From Caryophanales bacterium UBA6865 (GTDB lineage Bacteria; Bacillota_I; Bacilli_A; RFN20; CAG-826), in NCBI GenBank assembly GCA_002449265.1, contig DKCV01000016.1, positions 39,934 through 103,933 of the forward strand: 64,000 nt of DNA. Reading direction: 5' to 3'. Positions within the stretch are counted from its first letter, which is position 1. Each line of letters opens with the position of its first letter. Shown piece by piece: positions 53,309-61,999 of this stretch. The position numbers were made by a program, and so were the translations under genes. The notes beneath the pieces are model-generated. The model searched no databases and was not told where the DNA came from. It was given only the letters and a program-made list of their open reading frames with translations.

Positions 53309-55144
53309 ATGATGACATTTGGAATTGTTTTACAAATCGCTGGACTCCTCGGTGTAATCGCAACGAGTTTCTTTTTAGGAAAATTCGTCCATTCTTTTAT
53401 TTCTAATTTAGGATGCAAGGGTTTTTCTAGCTTAGACCGGAAACGGTACTACTCCCTTTCTATTGGAGTTGGGGCTTCTTCGCTTTTAGCAGGTTTAGGC
53501 ACTTATCTTATTCATGAAGAATGGGCCAATAATCGCGCCACTTATATGGCTTTATTCCTGATTGGATTATTCATTTTCGGAGCAAGCGCTAGTTTGCTTG
53601 TTTCTAGTGCGATTATCCGCGTGAAAAAGGCAAAAAAAGAAGAAATCTTTGCAAAAGAGCTCTCTTTTGTCTTTTATTTTTCGATTGCTTTGGTATTGGC
53701 GGGTTTCCTTACCTTTATGGAAGGATTATCCCCATGGTTAAATTATCCTTTAATCAGCGGCTTTGCGATTGGGAAAGACGGCTTTTATTGGGTAAGCGCA
53801 CTTAATCGTGCACAATCTGGTGATTTCCATGTTGCATGGTATGGCATCATTATCGTAAGTGGAGCGCTAGTTTCTTATGCGATTGCCGATCGCACGATGT
53901 TTAAAGAATATGGAAGGCACGGCCTTCTCGATATTGTGATTCTCATTGCTTTTCCGGCTGGAATTATTGGCGCTCGCGTTTGGTATGTCGTTGGCAATTT
54001 CGAACGTGAATTTGCGAATGGGAAAAGCAATCCTTTTGCCATTTGGGATGGCGGATTGACGATTCTTGGCGGCGCGGTAGCAGGGGTGTTAGCAGGGTAT
54101 TTGCTCATTAAATTTGCCCGAAAATATTGCGACCCTCGTTTCACGCTAGATGCTTGCGTGCCTACTGTTTTATTAGCGCAAGCAATCGGAAGATGGGGCA
54201 ATTTCTTCAACAACGAAGTATACGGCCAAACCGTGAATGAATCCGCTTGGATGTGGCTTCCTTCTTGGATTAGAAATCAAATGCATTTTGATGGATATAC
54301 AAGACAATTCCTAGCCGCAAATATGATCAATGTACCTTTGTTTTTGATTGAGAGTCTACTTAATATCGCTGGCTATTTCCTCATTGTTTATGCTTTAGGG
54401 AAGGGGTTAAAGAAATACCTTGTTAAAGGGGATCTTGCTGGTTTTTATTTCATTTGGTATGGAATTGTCCGTGTCATCATGGAGCCTATGAGAAATTCTT
54501 CCTTCAATATGGGTGCGGATAATGCTTGGAGTGTTTGTAATTCTCTTATCTATATCGTTATTGGTTTAGCGATGTGCACGTATTTCCATTTTTATGACTA
54601 CTATAAGAAAAACGAAAACCATAAATCTTACGTTTTGCCGTTTGTTTCTAGCGGTATCGCTTTATCTGCGGTTTTCTTCCTTTTCTTACCTTCGCTCAGT
54701 GGGGGCTACACCAATGGCCACAATGATGCGAAACTTCTTGGAACTTATACGGGATTTGAGGTGCTTTTCTCTAACAAAGCGCCATTACTACTTACGGGTT
54801 TCCTCTTTATGATGGTTGGCGCTTTAATGATGACCAGTTCTGGCATTCTCATCCTGAAAAAGAACGAGAAATATTCAAAAATCGCTGCAATTTGTGGTTC
54901 GATTTCTTTAATAATCGGGGTTTGCTTCTTCCTATTTGGCAAAGGATATACGCCAGGTCTTCCTACCGAACAAGAAGGCGATCCTATCACCTATTCTTTA
55001 AGTTATGGCTTCTTCTTATTGATTGGTTTTGCTAGCTGGAGCGCGGTTTTGGCGGTGGATTATTTGTTGACCTATCGTCCGATTAAACCTTTGGCCCCAA
55101 TGCCAAAAATGGAAGACAAAGATGAAAAAACCACGGAAGCTTAA
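53309..55144 (+). CDS. lgt: Prolipoprotein diacylglyceryl transferase, extended form
   Basis: 611 aa, about twice the usual 260-300. Lgt transfers a diacylglyceryl group to the lipobox cysteine of exported prolipoproteins at the membrane. The Lgt core spans roughly residues 140-430: FAIGKDGFYWVSA (compare the family IRWYGL region), AFPAGIIGARVWYVV, the signature GRWGNFFNNEVYG (from residue 294), and the late RVIMEPMRN. Extra membrane helices precede the core (three or so, residues 1-125) and follow it (residues 440-600), ending in an acidic KMEDKDEKTTEA tail. The extensions are not recognised. The window encodes at least fourteen predicted lipoproteins, so substrate load is high. Two ATG codons stand in tandem at the start. 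Confidence 0.9.
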   Translation: MMTFGIVLQIAGLLGVIATSFFLGKFVHSFISNLGCKGFSSLDRKRYYSLSIGVGASSLLAGLGTYLIHEEWANNRATYMALFLIGLFIFGASASLLVSSAIIRVKKAKKEEIFAKELSFVFYFSIALVLAGFLTFMEGLSPWLNYPLISGFAIGKDGFYWVSALNRAQSGDFHVAWYGIIIVSGALVSYAIADRTMFKEYGRHGLLDIVILIAFPAGIIGARVWYVVGNFEREFANGKSNPFAIWDGGLTILGGAVAGVLAGYLLIKFARKYCDPRFTLDACVPTVLLAQAIGRWGNFFNNEVYGQTVNESAWMWLPSWIRNQMHFDGYTRQFLAANMINVPLFLIESLLNIAGYFLIVYALGKGLKKYLVKGDLAGFYFIWYGIVRVIMEPMRNSSFNMGADNAWSVCNSLIYIVIGLAMCTYFHFYDYYKKNENHKSYVLPFVSSGIALSAVFFLFLPSLSGGYTNGHNDAKLLGTYTGFEVLFSNKAPLLLTGFLFMMVGALMMTSSGILILKKNEKYSKIAAICGSISLIIGVCFFLFGKGYTPGLPTEQEGDPITYSLSYGFFLLIGFASWSAVLAVDYLLTYRPIKPLAPMPKMEDKDEKTTEA

Positions 55145-55197
55145 TGCTTCCTTTTCTTTTCCTTTTCTTCCACAATAAATGTAGATTGGAGGGAGCG

Positions 55198-56103
55198 ATG
55201 AAACATATTGATATCGTGATTATTGGAGCAGGTCCTGCAGGATTAACGGCCGCTTTATATTTAGCGCGTGCGAATAAAAAAGTCATCGTCTTGGATAAAT
55301 CTGCGCCAGGCGGAAAATTGCTTACGATTCCTTTTGTAAACAATTATCCTGGCGTTCCCTCGTCTAGTGGCTTAACTCTTGCCCATTCTTTTTTAGCAAG
55401 TGTCAATGCGTTTCATGTTCCTTTTGAGTACGGGTCAGTTTCTTTCGTACGAAAAGAAAACGGCCTTTTCTTAGTCGAGACTGACGCCGATAGTTATTTA
55501 GCGAAAGCCGTCATTGTTGCGACAGGACTTACCAACGTTCCTGCCATTCCTGGCGAAAAAGAATTCATTCATAAAGGCGTATCTTATTGCGCGACTTGCG
55601 ACGGGAGGTTTTTTAAAGACCGTCCAATGGCGGTAGTGGGCGAAAACGAACACGCTTTGTCGGAAGCGATTTATCTTTCGTCTCTAGCAAGTATCGTTTA
55701 TTTGTTTTTCGATAAAGAAATCACCGAATCCTCCCCTTATTTTGAGGCTCTAAAGAACCCGAAAATTAAAATAATCAAAGGTGCGAAATCTTTAAAAATT
55801 CACGGCGAAAATCATGTGGATTCACTTGAATACGTTCTAAATGGAGATAACAACACAATTGAAATTTCGGCGATTTTCCCGTTAAGCAAAGAAAAAAGCG
55901 CGATTAGTTTCCTTAGTCCTCTAGAAGTAAAAACCAATAAGGGGTTTATTACTACGGATGAAGGTATGGAAAGTAGCGTAAAAGGCGTTTTTGCGATTGG
56001 CGATATCCGTGAAAAGAAACTCCGCCAAATCGTTACGGCCGCAAGCGATGGGGCTATTGCTTCTAGTAGCGTCATTTCTTATTTATCTAGTTATGGAAAA
56101 TAG
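55198..56103 (+). CDS. trxB: Thioredoxin reductase (NADPH, FAD)
   Basis: 301 aa from the ATG at 55198, which has TTGGAGGG upstream; the frame is open from 55144 but the earlier start lies in lgt's end and lacks the FAD motif position. GAGPAGLTAALYLAR is the N-terminal FAD-binding dinucleotide fold; the redox motif is CATCDG (Cys131, Cys134); GDIREKKLRQIVTAASDGA is the C-terminal FAD site. The pyridine-nucleotide motif normally GGGDSA reads here VVGENEHALSEA (about residue 152), so the second dinucleotide fold is altered and NADPH affinity, or the electron donor, may differ. It reduces thioredoxin for disulphide control. Overlaps whiA by 11 bp. Confidence 0.88.
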   Translation: MKHIDIVIIGAGPAGLTAALYLARANKKVIVLDKSAPGGKLLTIPFVNNYPGVPSSSGLTLAHSFLASVNAFHVPFEYGSVSFVRKENGLFLVETDADSYLAKAVIVATGLTNVPAIPGEKEFIHKGVSYCATCDGRFFKDRPMAVVGENEHALSEAIYLSSLASIVYLFFDKEITESSPYFEALKNPKIKIIKGAKSLKIHGENHVDSLEYVLNGDNNTIEISAIFPLSKEKSAISFLSPLEVKTNKGFITTDEGMESSVKGVFAIGDIREKKLRQIVTAASDGAIASSSVISYLSSYGK

Positions 56104-57055
56104 AACACAGTCATTCGCTTCTAATGTCAAAGACGAAATCGTTTCCTTTTTCCGCGACGATGTGACTAAAAGGTCTTTATTGTCGAGTTTTATCAAAATT
56201 AATGGCCATGTTCGTTTTAGCGAAGGAAAAGAAGTCCTTGAGTGCCGTAGTGAAAAAGCATCGATCGCAAAATTGATTTATGAATATTTGCACGAACTAT
56301 ACGGCATTAACGTCCGCTTTGCTTATATTCGAAGTGCTGGGTTCCTTAAACGAATCAATTATTTAGTCATTGTCGAAGAAGAAGTCATGGACATATTAAA
56401 TGATTTAGGAATCGATCTTCTTAGCCATAAACTTCCGAAATTCGCAATGGTCAATGATGAGCAAAGCGCTTCGTTTTTGGCTGGGGCCTTTTTAGCGGCA
56501 GGTTCTGTCAATGATCCAAAAAGCGCTTCCTATCATCTCGAGATTGCTTTGCTTGACGAGGAATATGCCCACTCGCTATCGAAAGCGTGGAACAAAATCG
56601 TTTCGCATTCCTTCCATTCGAAAGTCACGAAGCGAAGAAATGAGTTTGTCATTTATTTAAAACGGAGCGATGAAATTAGCGATTTTTTGATTCTAGTGGG
56701 AGCAAAAGAGTCTTGCTTACATTTTGAAAACGTGAGGATTGATCGCGATTTCGCCAATCAAACCAATCGCTTGAACAATCTAGATTCCGCGAATATGGGA
56801 AAGGTTGTCAAAACTAGCGAAAGGCAAGTAAAAGAAATCGAATACTTAAAAGAACATGGGGGATTAGAACATTTCTCCAATCCTAAATTGTCTCTACTTT
56901 GCTCTTACCGTCTTCGCTATCCTGACGCTTCTTATGAGGAATTAAGCGTTTATTTAAGCGAAGAACTCGCGGTAACGATTTCCAAAAGCAATATCAATCA
57001 CTTATTCCGTTTTCTTCACCAATCTTATTTAGAGGCTACTAATCATGGAAAATGA
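56093..57055 (+). CDS. whiA: WhiA, sporulation/cell-division regulator-like DNA-binding protein
   Basis: 320 aa. The start at 56093 overlaps the trxB stop by 11 bp (ATGGAAAATAG) and gives the family N-terminus (SFASNVKDEIVSFF). The middle shows the degenerate LAGLIDADG homing-endonuclease fold of WhiA, with FLAGAFLAAGSVNDP and SYHLEI. The C-terminal helix-turn-helix lies about residues 225-315 (ANMGKVVKTSERQVKEIEYL, then LRYPDASYEELSVYLSEEL). In Firmicutes WhiA acts in chromosome segregation and division. The gene is followed by a small Xre regulator in overlapping translation. Length and motifs are normal. Confidence 0.93.
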   Translation: MENRTQSFASNVKDEIVSFFRDDVTKRSLLSSFIKINGHVRFSEGKEVLECRSEKASIAKLIYEYLHELYGINVRFAYIRSAGFLKRINYLVIVEEEVMDILNDLGIDLLSHKLPKFAMVNDEQSASFLAGAFLAAGSVNDPKSASYHLEIALLDEEYAHSLSKAWNKIVSHSFHSKVTKRRNEFVIYLKRSDEISDFLILVGAKESCLHFENVRIDRDFANQTNRLNNLDSANMGKVVKTSERQVKEIEYLKEHGGLEHFSNPKLSLLCSYRLRYPDASYEELSVYLSEELAVTISKSNINHLFRFLHQSYLEATNHGK

Positions 57056-57293
57056 TGATTCTTTAGACGTTTTGACTCAGCTTGGGAAGCGCATCGCCTA
57101 TTTAAGAAAAGAGAAGGGGATGAGTCAACTAGCTCTCGCTCTAGATAGCAATGTGGCAAAAAGCTACCTGAGCGAATTAGAAAAGGGCAAGCGCAATCCG
57201 ACAGTAAAAGTACTTAGCAAAATCGCAATTGCCTTAGGCGTCACCATTGAAGAACTCTTCCGCGGAATAGTTCCTCTTGAACAGCTCCTTTGA
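57045..57293 (+). CDS. Small Xre-type helix-turn-helix regulator
   Basis: 82 aa. It consists almost entirely of an HTH_3 domain: LGKRIAYLRKEKGMSQLALA, then SYLSELEKGKRNPTVKVLSK, IAIALGVTIEELF. It should bind DNA as a dimer. Its start overlaps the whiA stop by 11 bp, so translation is coupled to whiA, which is an uncommon arrangement for an Xre protein and argues against a phage-type origin. A target could be the palindromic sites seen in this window, but nothing connects them directly. Confidence 0.88.
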   Translation: MENDDSLDVLTQLGKRIAYLRKEKGMSQLALALDSNVAKSYLSELEKGKRNPTVKVLSKIAIALGVTIEELFRGIVPLEQLL

Positions 57294-57458
57294 TTTCCTT
57301 TTTCCATTAAATAATGTTTTTTTACTTAATCTTTACTAAAAACGACTTAAGAATAGCTTTCGATACGCTATATCGGTATTTTTCAGCAATTCTCTTTTTT
57401 CTTCTTATAGAAGGTTGTATTATTTCTATTGCGGTTTATACAAGGAGGACATCATTAA

Positions 57459-58517
57459 ATGTCAATTAAACTAGCTATTAACGGATTCGGCCGTATCGGG
57501 CGTCTCGCGTTCCGTAGAGCCTATGAAGAAGGCGATTTCGAAGTTGTCGCAATTAACGACCTCGTCGATGCGGAATATCTTGCTTACTTATTAAAGTATG
57601 ACACCACCCATCGTACTTGGATGAAAGATGACATCAAAGGCATCACCGAAAAGGATGCCGATGGCAATATCACCAAGAACGTTATCGTTTTCAAAGGAAA
57701 AGAGATTCCTGTTCTCGGCAAAAAAGATCCTCACGATTTAAAGTGGAGCAAATACGGTGTTGATATCGTTCTCGAATGCACTGGCCGTCTTAAGAGCCGT
57801 GCCGATGGCAACGTCCATCTTGAGAATGGCGCAAAAGGCGTTATGATCAGCGCTCCAAGCAGCGACAAAGACATCCCAACTTTCGTCTATGGCGTCAATA
57901 GCGACAAGCTCACCAAAGATATGAAAGTCATCTCTGGCGCAAGCTGCACCACCAACTGCTTAGCCCCTGTCATGAAAGTCCTTAACGATACCTTCGGTGT
58001 CCAAGGCGGAACTATGACAACCGTCCACGCTTATACCAATGACCAAACCATCCTTGATCTTGCTTACAAAAATCGTCGCCGTGGCCGCGCTGCTGCCGCT
58101 AACATCGTCCCAACCACGACTGGCGCTGCAAAAGCTATCGGCTTAGTCATCCCAGAACTCAAAGGCGCCCTCAATGGCAACGCCATCCGTGTTCCAGTGA
58201 CCGATGGTTCCCTCTGCGATTGCACTGTGACCCTCAAGAAAAAGACCACCGTTGAAGAAATCAACGCTGCGCTTAAGAAAGCCGCCGAAGGCCCACTTCA
58301 CGAAGCTCTTGATTACAACGAAGACGATATCGTTTCTAGCGACATCCTCGGCAACACCCATGGTTCCATCTTTGATGCCACGATGACGATGATCGTCGAA
58401 GATCCAACCGGAACCCAACACGTCAAGGTTGTTTCTTGGTATGACAACGAATACAGCTTCACCTGCCAATACGTCCGCTTAGCCCGTGCTTATGCTCACG
58501 TTCTTGGTGTGAAATAA
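57459..58517 (+). CDS. gap: Glyceraldehyde-3-phosphate dehydrogenase
   Basis: 352 aa. It oxidises glyceraldehyde 3-phosphate to 1,3-bisphosphoglycerate with NAD+ in glycolysis. The N-terminal NAD site is INGFGRIGRLAFR; Asp near residue 32 fits NAD preference (VVAINDLVD). The catalytic cysteine is Cys163 in SGASCTTNCLAP. The Tyr/Asn-rich C-terminal WYDNEYSFTCQYVRLA is intact. It is about 15 residues longer than usual owing to small insertions such as KDADGNITKNVIV near residue 65. AAGGAGG precedes the ATG, and a terminator follows at 58544-58575, so it is transcribed alone although pgk and tpiA are close. Confidence 0.96.
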   Translation: MSIKLAINGFGRIGRLAFRRAYEEGDFEVVAINDLVDAEYLAYLLKYDTTHRTWMKDDIKGITEKDADGNITKNVIVFKGKEIPVLGKKDPHDLKWSKYGVDIVLECTGRLKSRADGNVHLENGAKGVMISAPSSDKDIPTFVYGVNSDKLTKDMKVISGASCTTNCLAPVMKVLNDTFGVQGGTMTTVHAYTNDQTILDLAYKNRRRGRAAAANIVPTTTGAAKAIGLVIPELKGALNGNAIRVPVTDGSLCDCTVTLKKKTTVEEINAALKKAAEGPLHEALDYNEDDIVSSDILGNTHGSIFDATMTMIVEDPTGTQHVKVVSWYDNEYSFTCQYVRLARAYAHVLGVK

Positions 58518-58543
58518 GCTAACTTTGAACAAAATTGGGAGAG

Positions 58544-58575
58544 GCGCCTAGTAATGGGCGCTTTTCTTTTCTTTT
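58544..58575 (+). terminator. Rho-independent terminator of gap
   Basis: GCGCC (58544-58548) pairs with GGCGC (58557-58561), followed by TTTTCTTTTCTTTT. Confidence 0.8.
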
Positions 58576-58642
58576 TTCAATAAAAAAGTGACTTACTCAT
58601 CGAAAAATGCATAAACTTATTAATCGCAAGGAGAATTAATTT

Positions 58643-59794
58643 ATGAAAAAAGCAAATTTATTCTTAGTCACCACTATCTTGACCTTAGGGCTATTTTCTT
58701 GCGGTTCCAATGATGGACGAACAAAAGAACTTGCTCCAAAAAGCGGAAAAAATGTCGATACGAAGGTTGGTGTTTCTACTTTTTCGAAAGCGGTGGAGAC
58801 CATGTCTAGTTCCGATGAACTAAGCTTAACGCTAGAGAAAACTAGTACGTTCTCCATTTCGGGAACTTCTTCTATAACCTATAACTATGAACCGACGAAA
58901 AACGCGACATATAACTATGATATTAATGTCACTAACCCTCTATTTGAACTTAGAGAAGCCGGGCTAGCGGGGAAAGAGGCTAACGCGGCAAAAGCCTCCT
59001 TGTATTTAGGCGGCGATTTTAAGGGATATTTACAGAAAAACAGCACAAGCACAACGGAAAATATTAACTCTACTAATGCGGTTCTAGCTGCATATCTTGA
59101 TTCAAAAACCCTTTATGTTGATCCTACCGGAGCAAGCAAATTCATCAAACAAGTCGCTAATGCTTATAATGGGAAAAGCATGGATACCGCTCTCGACTTA
59201 GTTTTAGGCAAAAAATTCAAATTAGCGGATGCGCTAACCGATAACAAAATGCCGCTTATTCCCGAAGGATTTACCGAAGAAATTGATAATTATCTTTCTT
59301 TATTCTCGACTCATGCGGAGGATTATAAAGATTTCTTAAGCGTGTCTCAAAAAGACGCGACCTATTCCTTCTATTTGACGTTAAATAAGGAAGATTTGAT
59401 TCGCGTTTTAACGGATGCCGAGGACCAATACGCTAAAAAAGACGCTTCTGATTACGTGCCTACTGATTACGCGAAAGAATTAGAAAATAGCACGGTGAAT
59501 GCTTTTGAACTTTTGGTTACGTTCAATGAATCCGCCGTTCTTAGCACCGATTTCAATATCGATATGAACGTTGTTACCACTAGTGATATTGTTTCTAGCG
59601 ATAATTCTGGCTCTTCCGAAGTCATTGGCAAAGAAGACACGAATAATCGCGTTGTTACCAAAGGAAAAATGAATTTTGGTAAAGACACTCCACACGCTCC
59701 AAGTGGTGACTACGTCGATGCGAGGGAAGAGTTTGAGAAATACAAAGAACTTCTACAAATCTTTTTCAAAGACATTTTGGACAAATTTGAGTAA
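58643..59794 (+). CDS. Lipoprotein of unknown function between gap and pgk
   Basis: 383 aa. The signal MKKANLFLVTTILTLGLFSC has Cys20 as lipid site. The rest is Ser/Thr/Asp/Asn-rich, with no recognised domain; a stretch EKTSTFSISGTSSITYNYEP and repeated Asn-Tyr-Asp pieces suggest beta structure. It is read with the glycolytic genes but has its own ribosome site (AAGGAG) and a strong terminator at 59835-59875, separating it from pgk. It is the only surface protein in a block of central metabolism, so insertion between gap and pgk, which are adjacent in many Firmicutes, is likely. Confidence 0.8.
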   Translation: MKKANLFLVTTILTLGLFSCGSNDGRTKELAPKSGKNVDTKVGVSTFSKAVETMSSSDELSLTLEKTSTFSISGTSSITYNYEPTKNATYNYDINVTNPLFELREAGLAGKEANAAKASLYLGGDFKGYLQKNSTSTTENINSTNAVLAAYLDSKTLYVDPTGASKFIKQVANAYNGKSMDTALDLVLGKKFKLADALTDNKMPLIPEGFTEEIDNYLSLFSTHAEDYKDFLSVSQKDATYSFYLTLNKEDLIRVLTDAEDQYAKKDASDYVPTDYAKELENSTVNAFELLVTFNESAVLSTDFNIDMNVVTTSDIVSSDNSGSSEVIGKEDTNNRVVTKGKMNFGKDTPHAPSGDYVDAREEFEKYKELLQIFFKDILDKFE

Positions 59795-59834
59795 TAGTTA
59801 TTTTCTATTTCGGTCAAACGATAAAAATACACAA

Positions 59835-59875
59835 AACTCTTTCTTTAATCCTAAAGGATTAGGAAGAGTTTTTTC
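59835..59875 (+). terminator. Rho-independent terminator
   Basis: AACTCTT pairs with AAGAGTT and TAATCC with GGATTA around TAAA, followed by a run of T. Confidence 0.85.
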
Positions 59876-59879
59876 ATTG

Positions 59880-59888
59880 TGCTATGAT
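59880..59888 (+). promoter_or_regulatory. Extended -10 promoter of pgk
   Basis: TGCTATGAT is an extended -10 motif (TGnTATGAT), 28 bases before the pgk ATG, just after the terminator of the preceding lipoprotein. Confidence 0.6.
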
Positions 59889-59916
59889 TATGCCGTTAAT
59901 AAGGAGCAAAAAAGTA

Positions 59917-61143
59917 ATGCTTACTGTAAAAGACCTTAATCATTTAGAAGGCAAAGTCGTCTACGTTCGCGTTGATTTCAATGTGCCACAAAAAGATGGC
60001 GTCATTCGCGACAATAACCGCATTAAAGCGGCTCTTCCAACCATCGAAGAACTCACCAAAAAAGGTGCAAGAGTTCTTCTTATGTCACATCTAGGCAAAA
60101 TCAAATGGAAAGAGCCAGATATGGCAAAAATCGAAGCGATGAAAAAAGCCAATGATATGGCTCCTGTCGCTAAAGAACTCCAAGCGCTTTTGCCAAACAC
60201 CAAAGTTCATTTTGTGAATGCAACTCGTGGAGAAGAATTAAAGAATGCCGTTGCTGCTTTAAAGGATGGGGAAATCTTACTTGCCCAAAATACTCGTTAC
60301 GAGAAAGGCGAAGAGAAGAATGACCCAGCTTTAGCAAAAGAATGGGCGTCATTAGCGGATGCTTATGTCATGGACGCTTTTGGTAGCGCACACCGCGCTC
60401 ACGCTTCCACAGTGGGTGTCCCTTCTGTTCTTAAAGAAGAAGGAAAACCAGTGGCGCTAGGCTATCTTATGCTTAAGGAAGTCGAGAATCTTTCCCGCTG
60501 CGTGGAAGTAAAAAAAGAAGACCGTCCTTATGTTGCTGTCTTAGGCGGACTTAAAGTTTCCGATAAGATCCAAGTCATCGACACACTTCTTAAAAAATGC
60601 GATTACATCATTATTGGTGGCGCTATGAGTTATACCTTCCGCAAAGCCCAAGGCGAAAGCATCGGAACTTCTTTCCTTGATGCAGAAGCCCTTGACTATG
60701 CCAAAAAGTGCTTAGAAGAAGCCAATGGCCGAATCATTCTCCCGATCGATAATGTCATCACCGATAGCTTCGAGCCAAAAGAGGGAAGAATCATCAAAAC
60801 GGTCGAAGGTGATATCCCAGATGGCTTTGAAGGGGTCGATATCGGACCAAAGAGCTGTGCGCTATTTAAGAGCATTATCGAAAAAGCCCATATGGTTTTC
60901 TGGAATGGCCCAATGGGTGTCTTCGAGCAAAAAGAATTCCAAGCTGGCACCAAAGCCGTTTGCGAAGCGATTCGCGATCTAAAAGGCAAAGCATTCACCG
61001 TTTGCGGTGGTGGCGATAGCGCGAGTGCTGTGAAACAATTCGGCTATAAAACTGATTTCAGCCACGTTTCCACCGGTGGAGGAGCCTCTCTTGAGATGAT
61101 CCAAAACGATGGCCATCTTCCTGGCGTTGATATTCTCCGTTAA
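59917..61143 (+). CDS. pgk: Phosphoglycerate kinase
   Basis: 408 aa from the ATG at 59917 (open from 59884; TAAGGAGC ten bases upstream decides the start). It makes ATP from 1,3-bisphosphoglycerate. The substrate site is VYVRVDFNVPQKDGVIRDNN near the N-terminus, with the phosphate-binding LMSHLGKIK; the hinge and nucleotide side show GGLKVSDKIQVI (about residue 205), WNGPMGVFE and the Gly-rich GGGDSASAVKQFG and STGGGASLEM loops. Length and motifs are ordinary. tpiA follows 19 bp later, so both are one transcript ending at the terminator 61961-61988. Confidence 0.96.
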   Translation: MLTVKDLNHLEGKVVYVRVDFNVPQKDGVIRDNNRIKAALPTIEELTKKGARVLLMSHLGKIKWKEPDMAKIEAMKKANDMAPVAKELQALLPNTKVHFVNATRGEELKNAVAALKDGEILLAQNTRYEKGEEKNDPALAKEWASLADAYVMDAFGSAHRAHASTVGVPSVLKEEGKPVALGYLMLKEVENLSRCVEVKKEDRPYVAVLGGLKVSDKIQVIDTLLKKCDYIIIGGAMSYTFRKAQGESIGTSFLDAEALDYAKKCLEEANGRIILPIDNVITDSFEPKEGRIIKTVEGDIPDGFEGVDIGPKSCALFKSIIEKAHMVFWNGPMGVFEQKEFQAGTKAVCEAIRDLKGKAFTVCGGGDSASAVKQFGYKTDFSHVSTGGGASLEMIQNDGHLPGVDILR

Positions 61144-61162
61144 TTTGTTTTAGGTAGATAAC

Positions 61163-61921
61163 ATGAGAAAGAAATTACTTCTCGGCAACTGGAAAATGAA
61201 TAAGACCCCCTCGGAAGCAAAAGCGTTTGCTCTTGCTAGCAGCGAGATGATCGATTTCGCCGTTGCTCATAATATTGAAGTGGGTGTTGCTCCAACTTTT
61301 GTTTGCCTAGCAACCGTTAAAGAAAACATTAATCCAAAGTGCATCGTCGCGGCCCAAAACTGCAATGAGCACGATCATGGCGCTTTCACGGGCGAAGTTT
61401 CTATTCCAATGCTCAAAGAAATCGGCATTGACACTGTAATTTTAGGGCATAGCGAAAGACGTGAATACAATGGTGAAACTAGTGAAGCCTGCAATTTAAA
61501 AATCAAGGCCTTAATTGCTAACAATATGACACCAGTGTATTGCTGTGGGGAATCGCTAAAAACCTATGAAGACGGCAAGACAAAAGACTTTGTTGCCACC
61601 CAAATTCGCGTTGGCTTAAACGGCTTAAGCGCGGAAGAAGCTAAACACGTTATTATTGCTTATGAACCAATCTGGGCAATCGGAACGGGTAAGAGTGCAT
61701 CGAAAGAAATCGCGGAAGACACCATTCGCTTCATTCGTGATACGCTTCACTCGATGTTCGGGGACGTTTCTAACGATATGCGTATTCTTTATGGCGGAAG
61801 CGTCAAACCTGAAAACGTGTCGAGCTATATGAGCGAGCCTGATATCGATGGTGCGTTAGTTGGTGGCGCCTCTTTAGCTCCTGCATCATTCCATGGGCTT
61901 ATTGAAGGGATGCTAAAATAA
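61163..61921 (+). CDS. tpiA: Triosephosphate isomerase
   Basis: 252 aa. It interconverts dihydroxyacetone phosphate and glyceraldehyde 3-phosphate. The motifs are GNWKMNKTPSEA (Lys in the active site), GHSERREY (catalytic His), and YEPIWAIGTGKSAS (catalytic Glu and flexible loop); the Gly-rich GGSVKPENVSSYMSEPDIDG and VGGASL close the phosphate site. Only a weak ribosome site (TTAGGTAGA) precedes it; it follows pgk by 19 bp and may depend on coupled translation. A strong terminator lies just after it. Confidence 0.96.
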   Translation: MRKKLLLGNWKMNKTPSEAKAFALASSEMIDFAVAHNIEVGVAPTFVCLATVKENINPKCIVAAQNCNEHDHGAFTGEVSIPMLKEIGIDTVILGHSERREYNGETSEACNLKIKALIANNMTPVYCCGESLKTYEDGKTKDFVATQIRVGLNGLSAEEAKHVIIAYEPIWAIGTGKSASKEIAEDTIRFIRDTLHSMFGDVSNDMRILYGGSVKPENVSSYMSEPDIDGALVGGASLAPASFHGLIEGMLK

Positions 61922-61960
61922 AATCCTTCCAATAGAATTGCCGTTTGTGCTATTAATTAA

Positions 61961-61988
61961 GAGGTAGGGCGAATCCTACCTCTTTTTT
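61961..61988 (+). terminator. Rho-independent terminator of pgk-tpiA
   Basis: GAGGTAGG (61961-61968) pairs with CCTACCTC (61975-61982), followed by six T. The ribosome site of the next gene (GGAGGG) begins right after it. Confidence 0.9.
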
Positions 61989-61999
61989 GGAGGGTTTTT

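Noticed and set aside
57340..57458. Clear promoter for gap
   Set aside because: TTGTAT/TATACA with a 16-bp spacer would start transcription inside the ribosome site, and TATTAT further upstream lacks a -35 box, so I could not choose.
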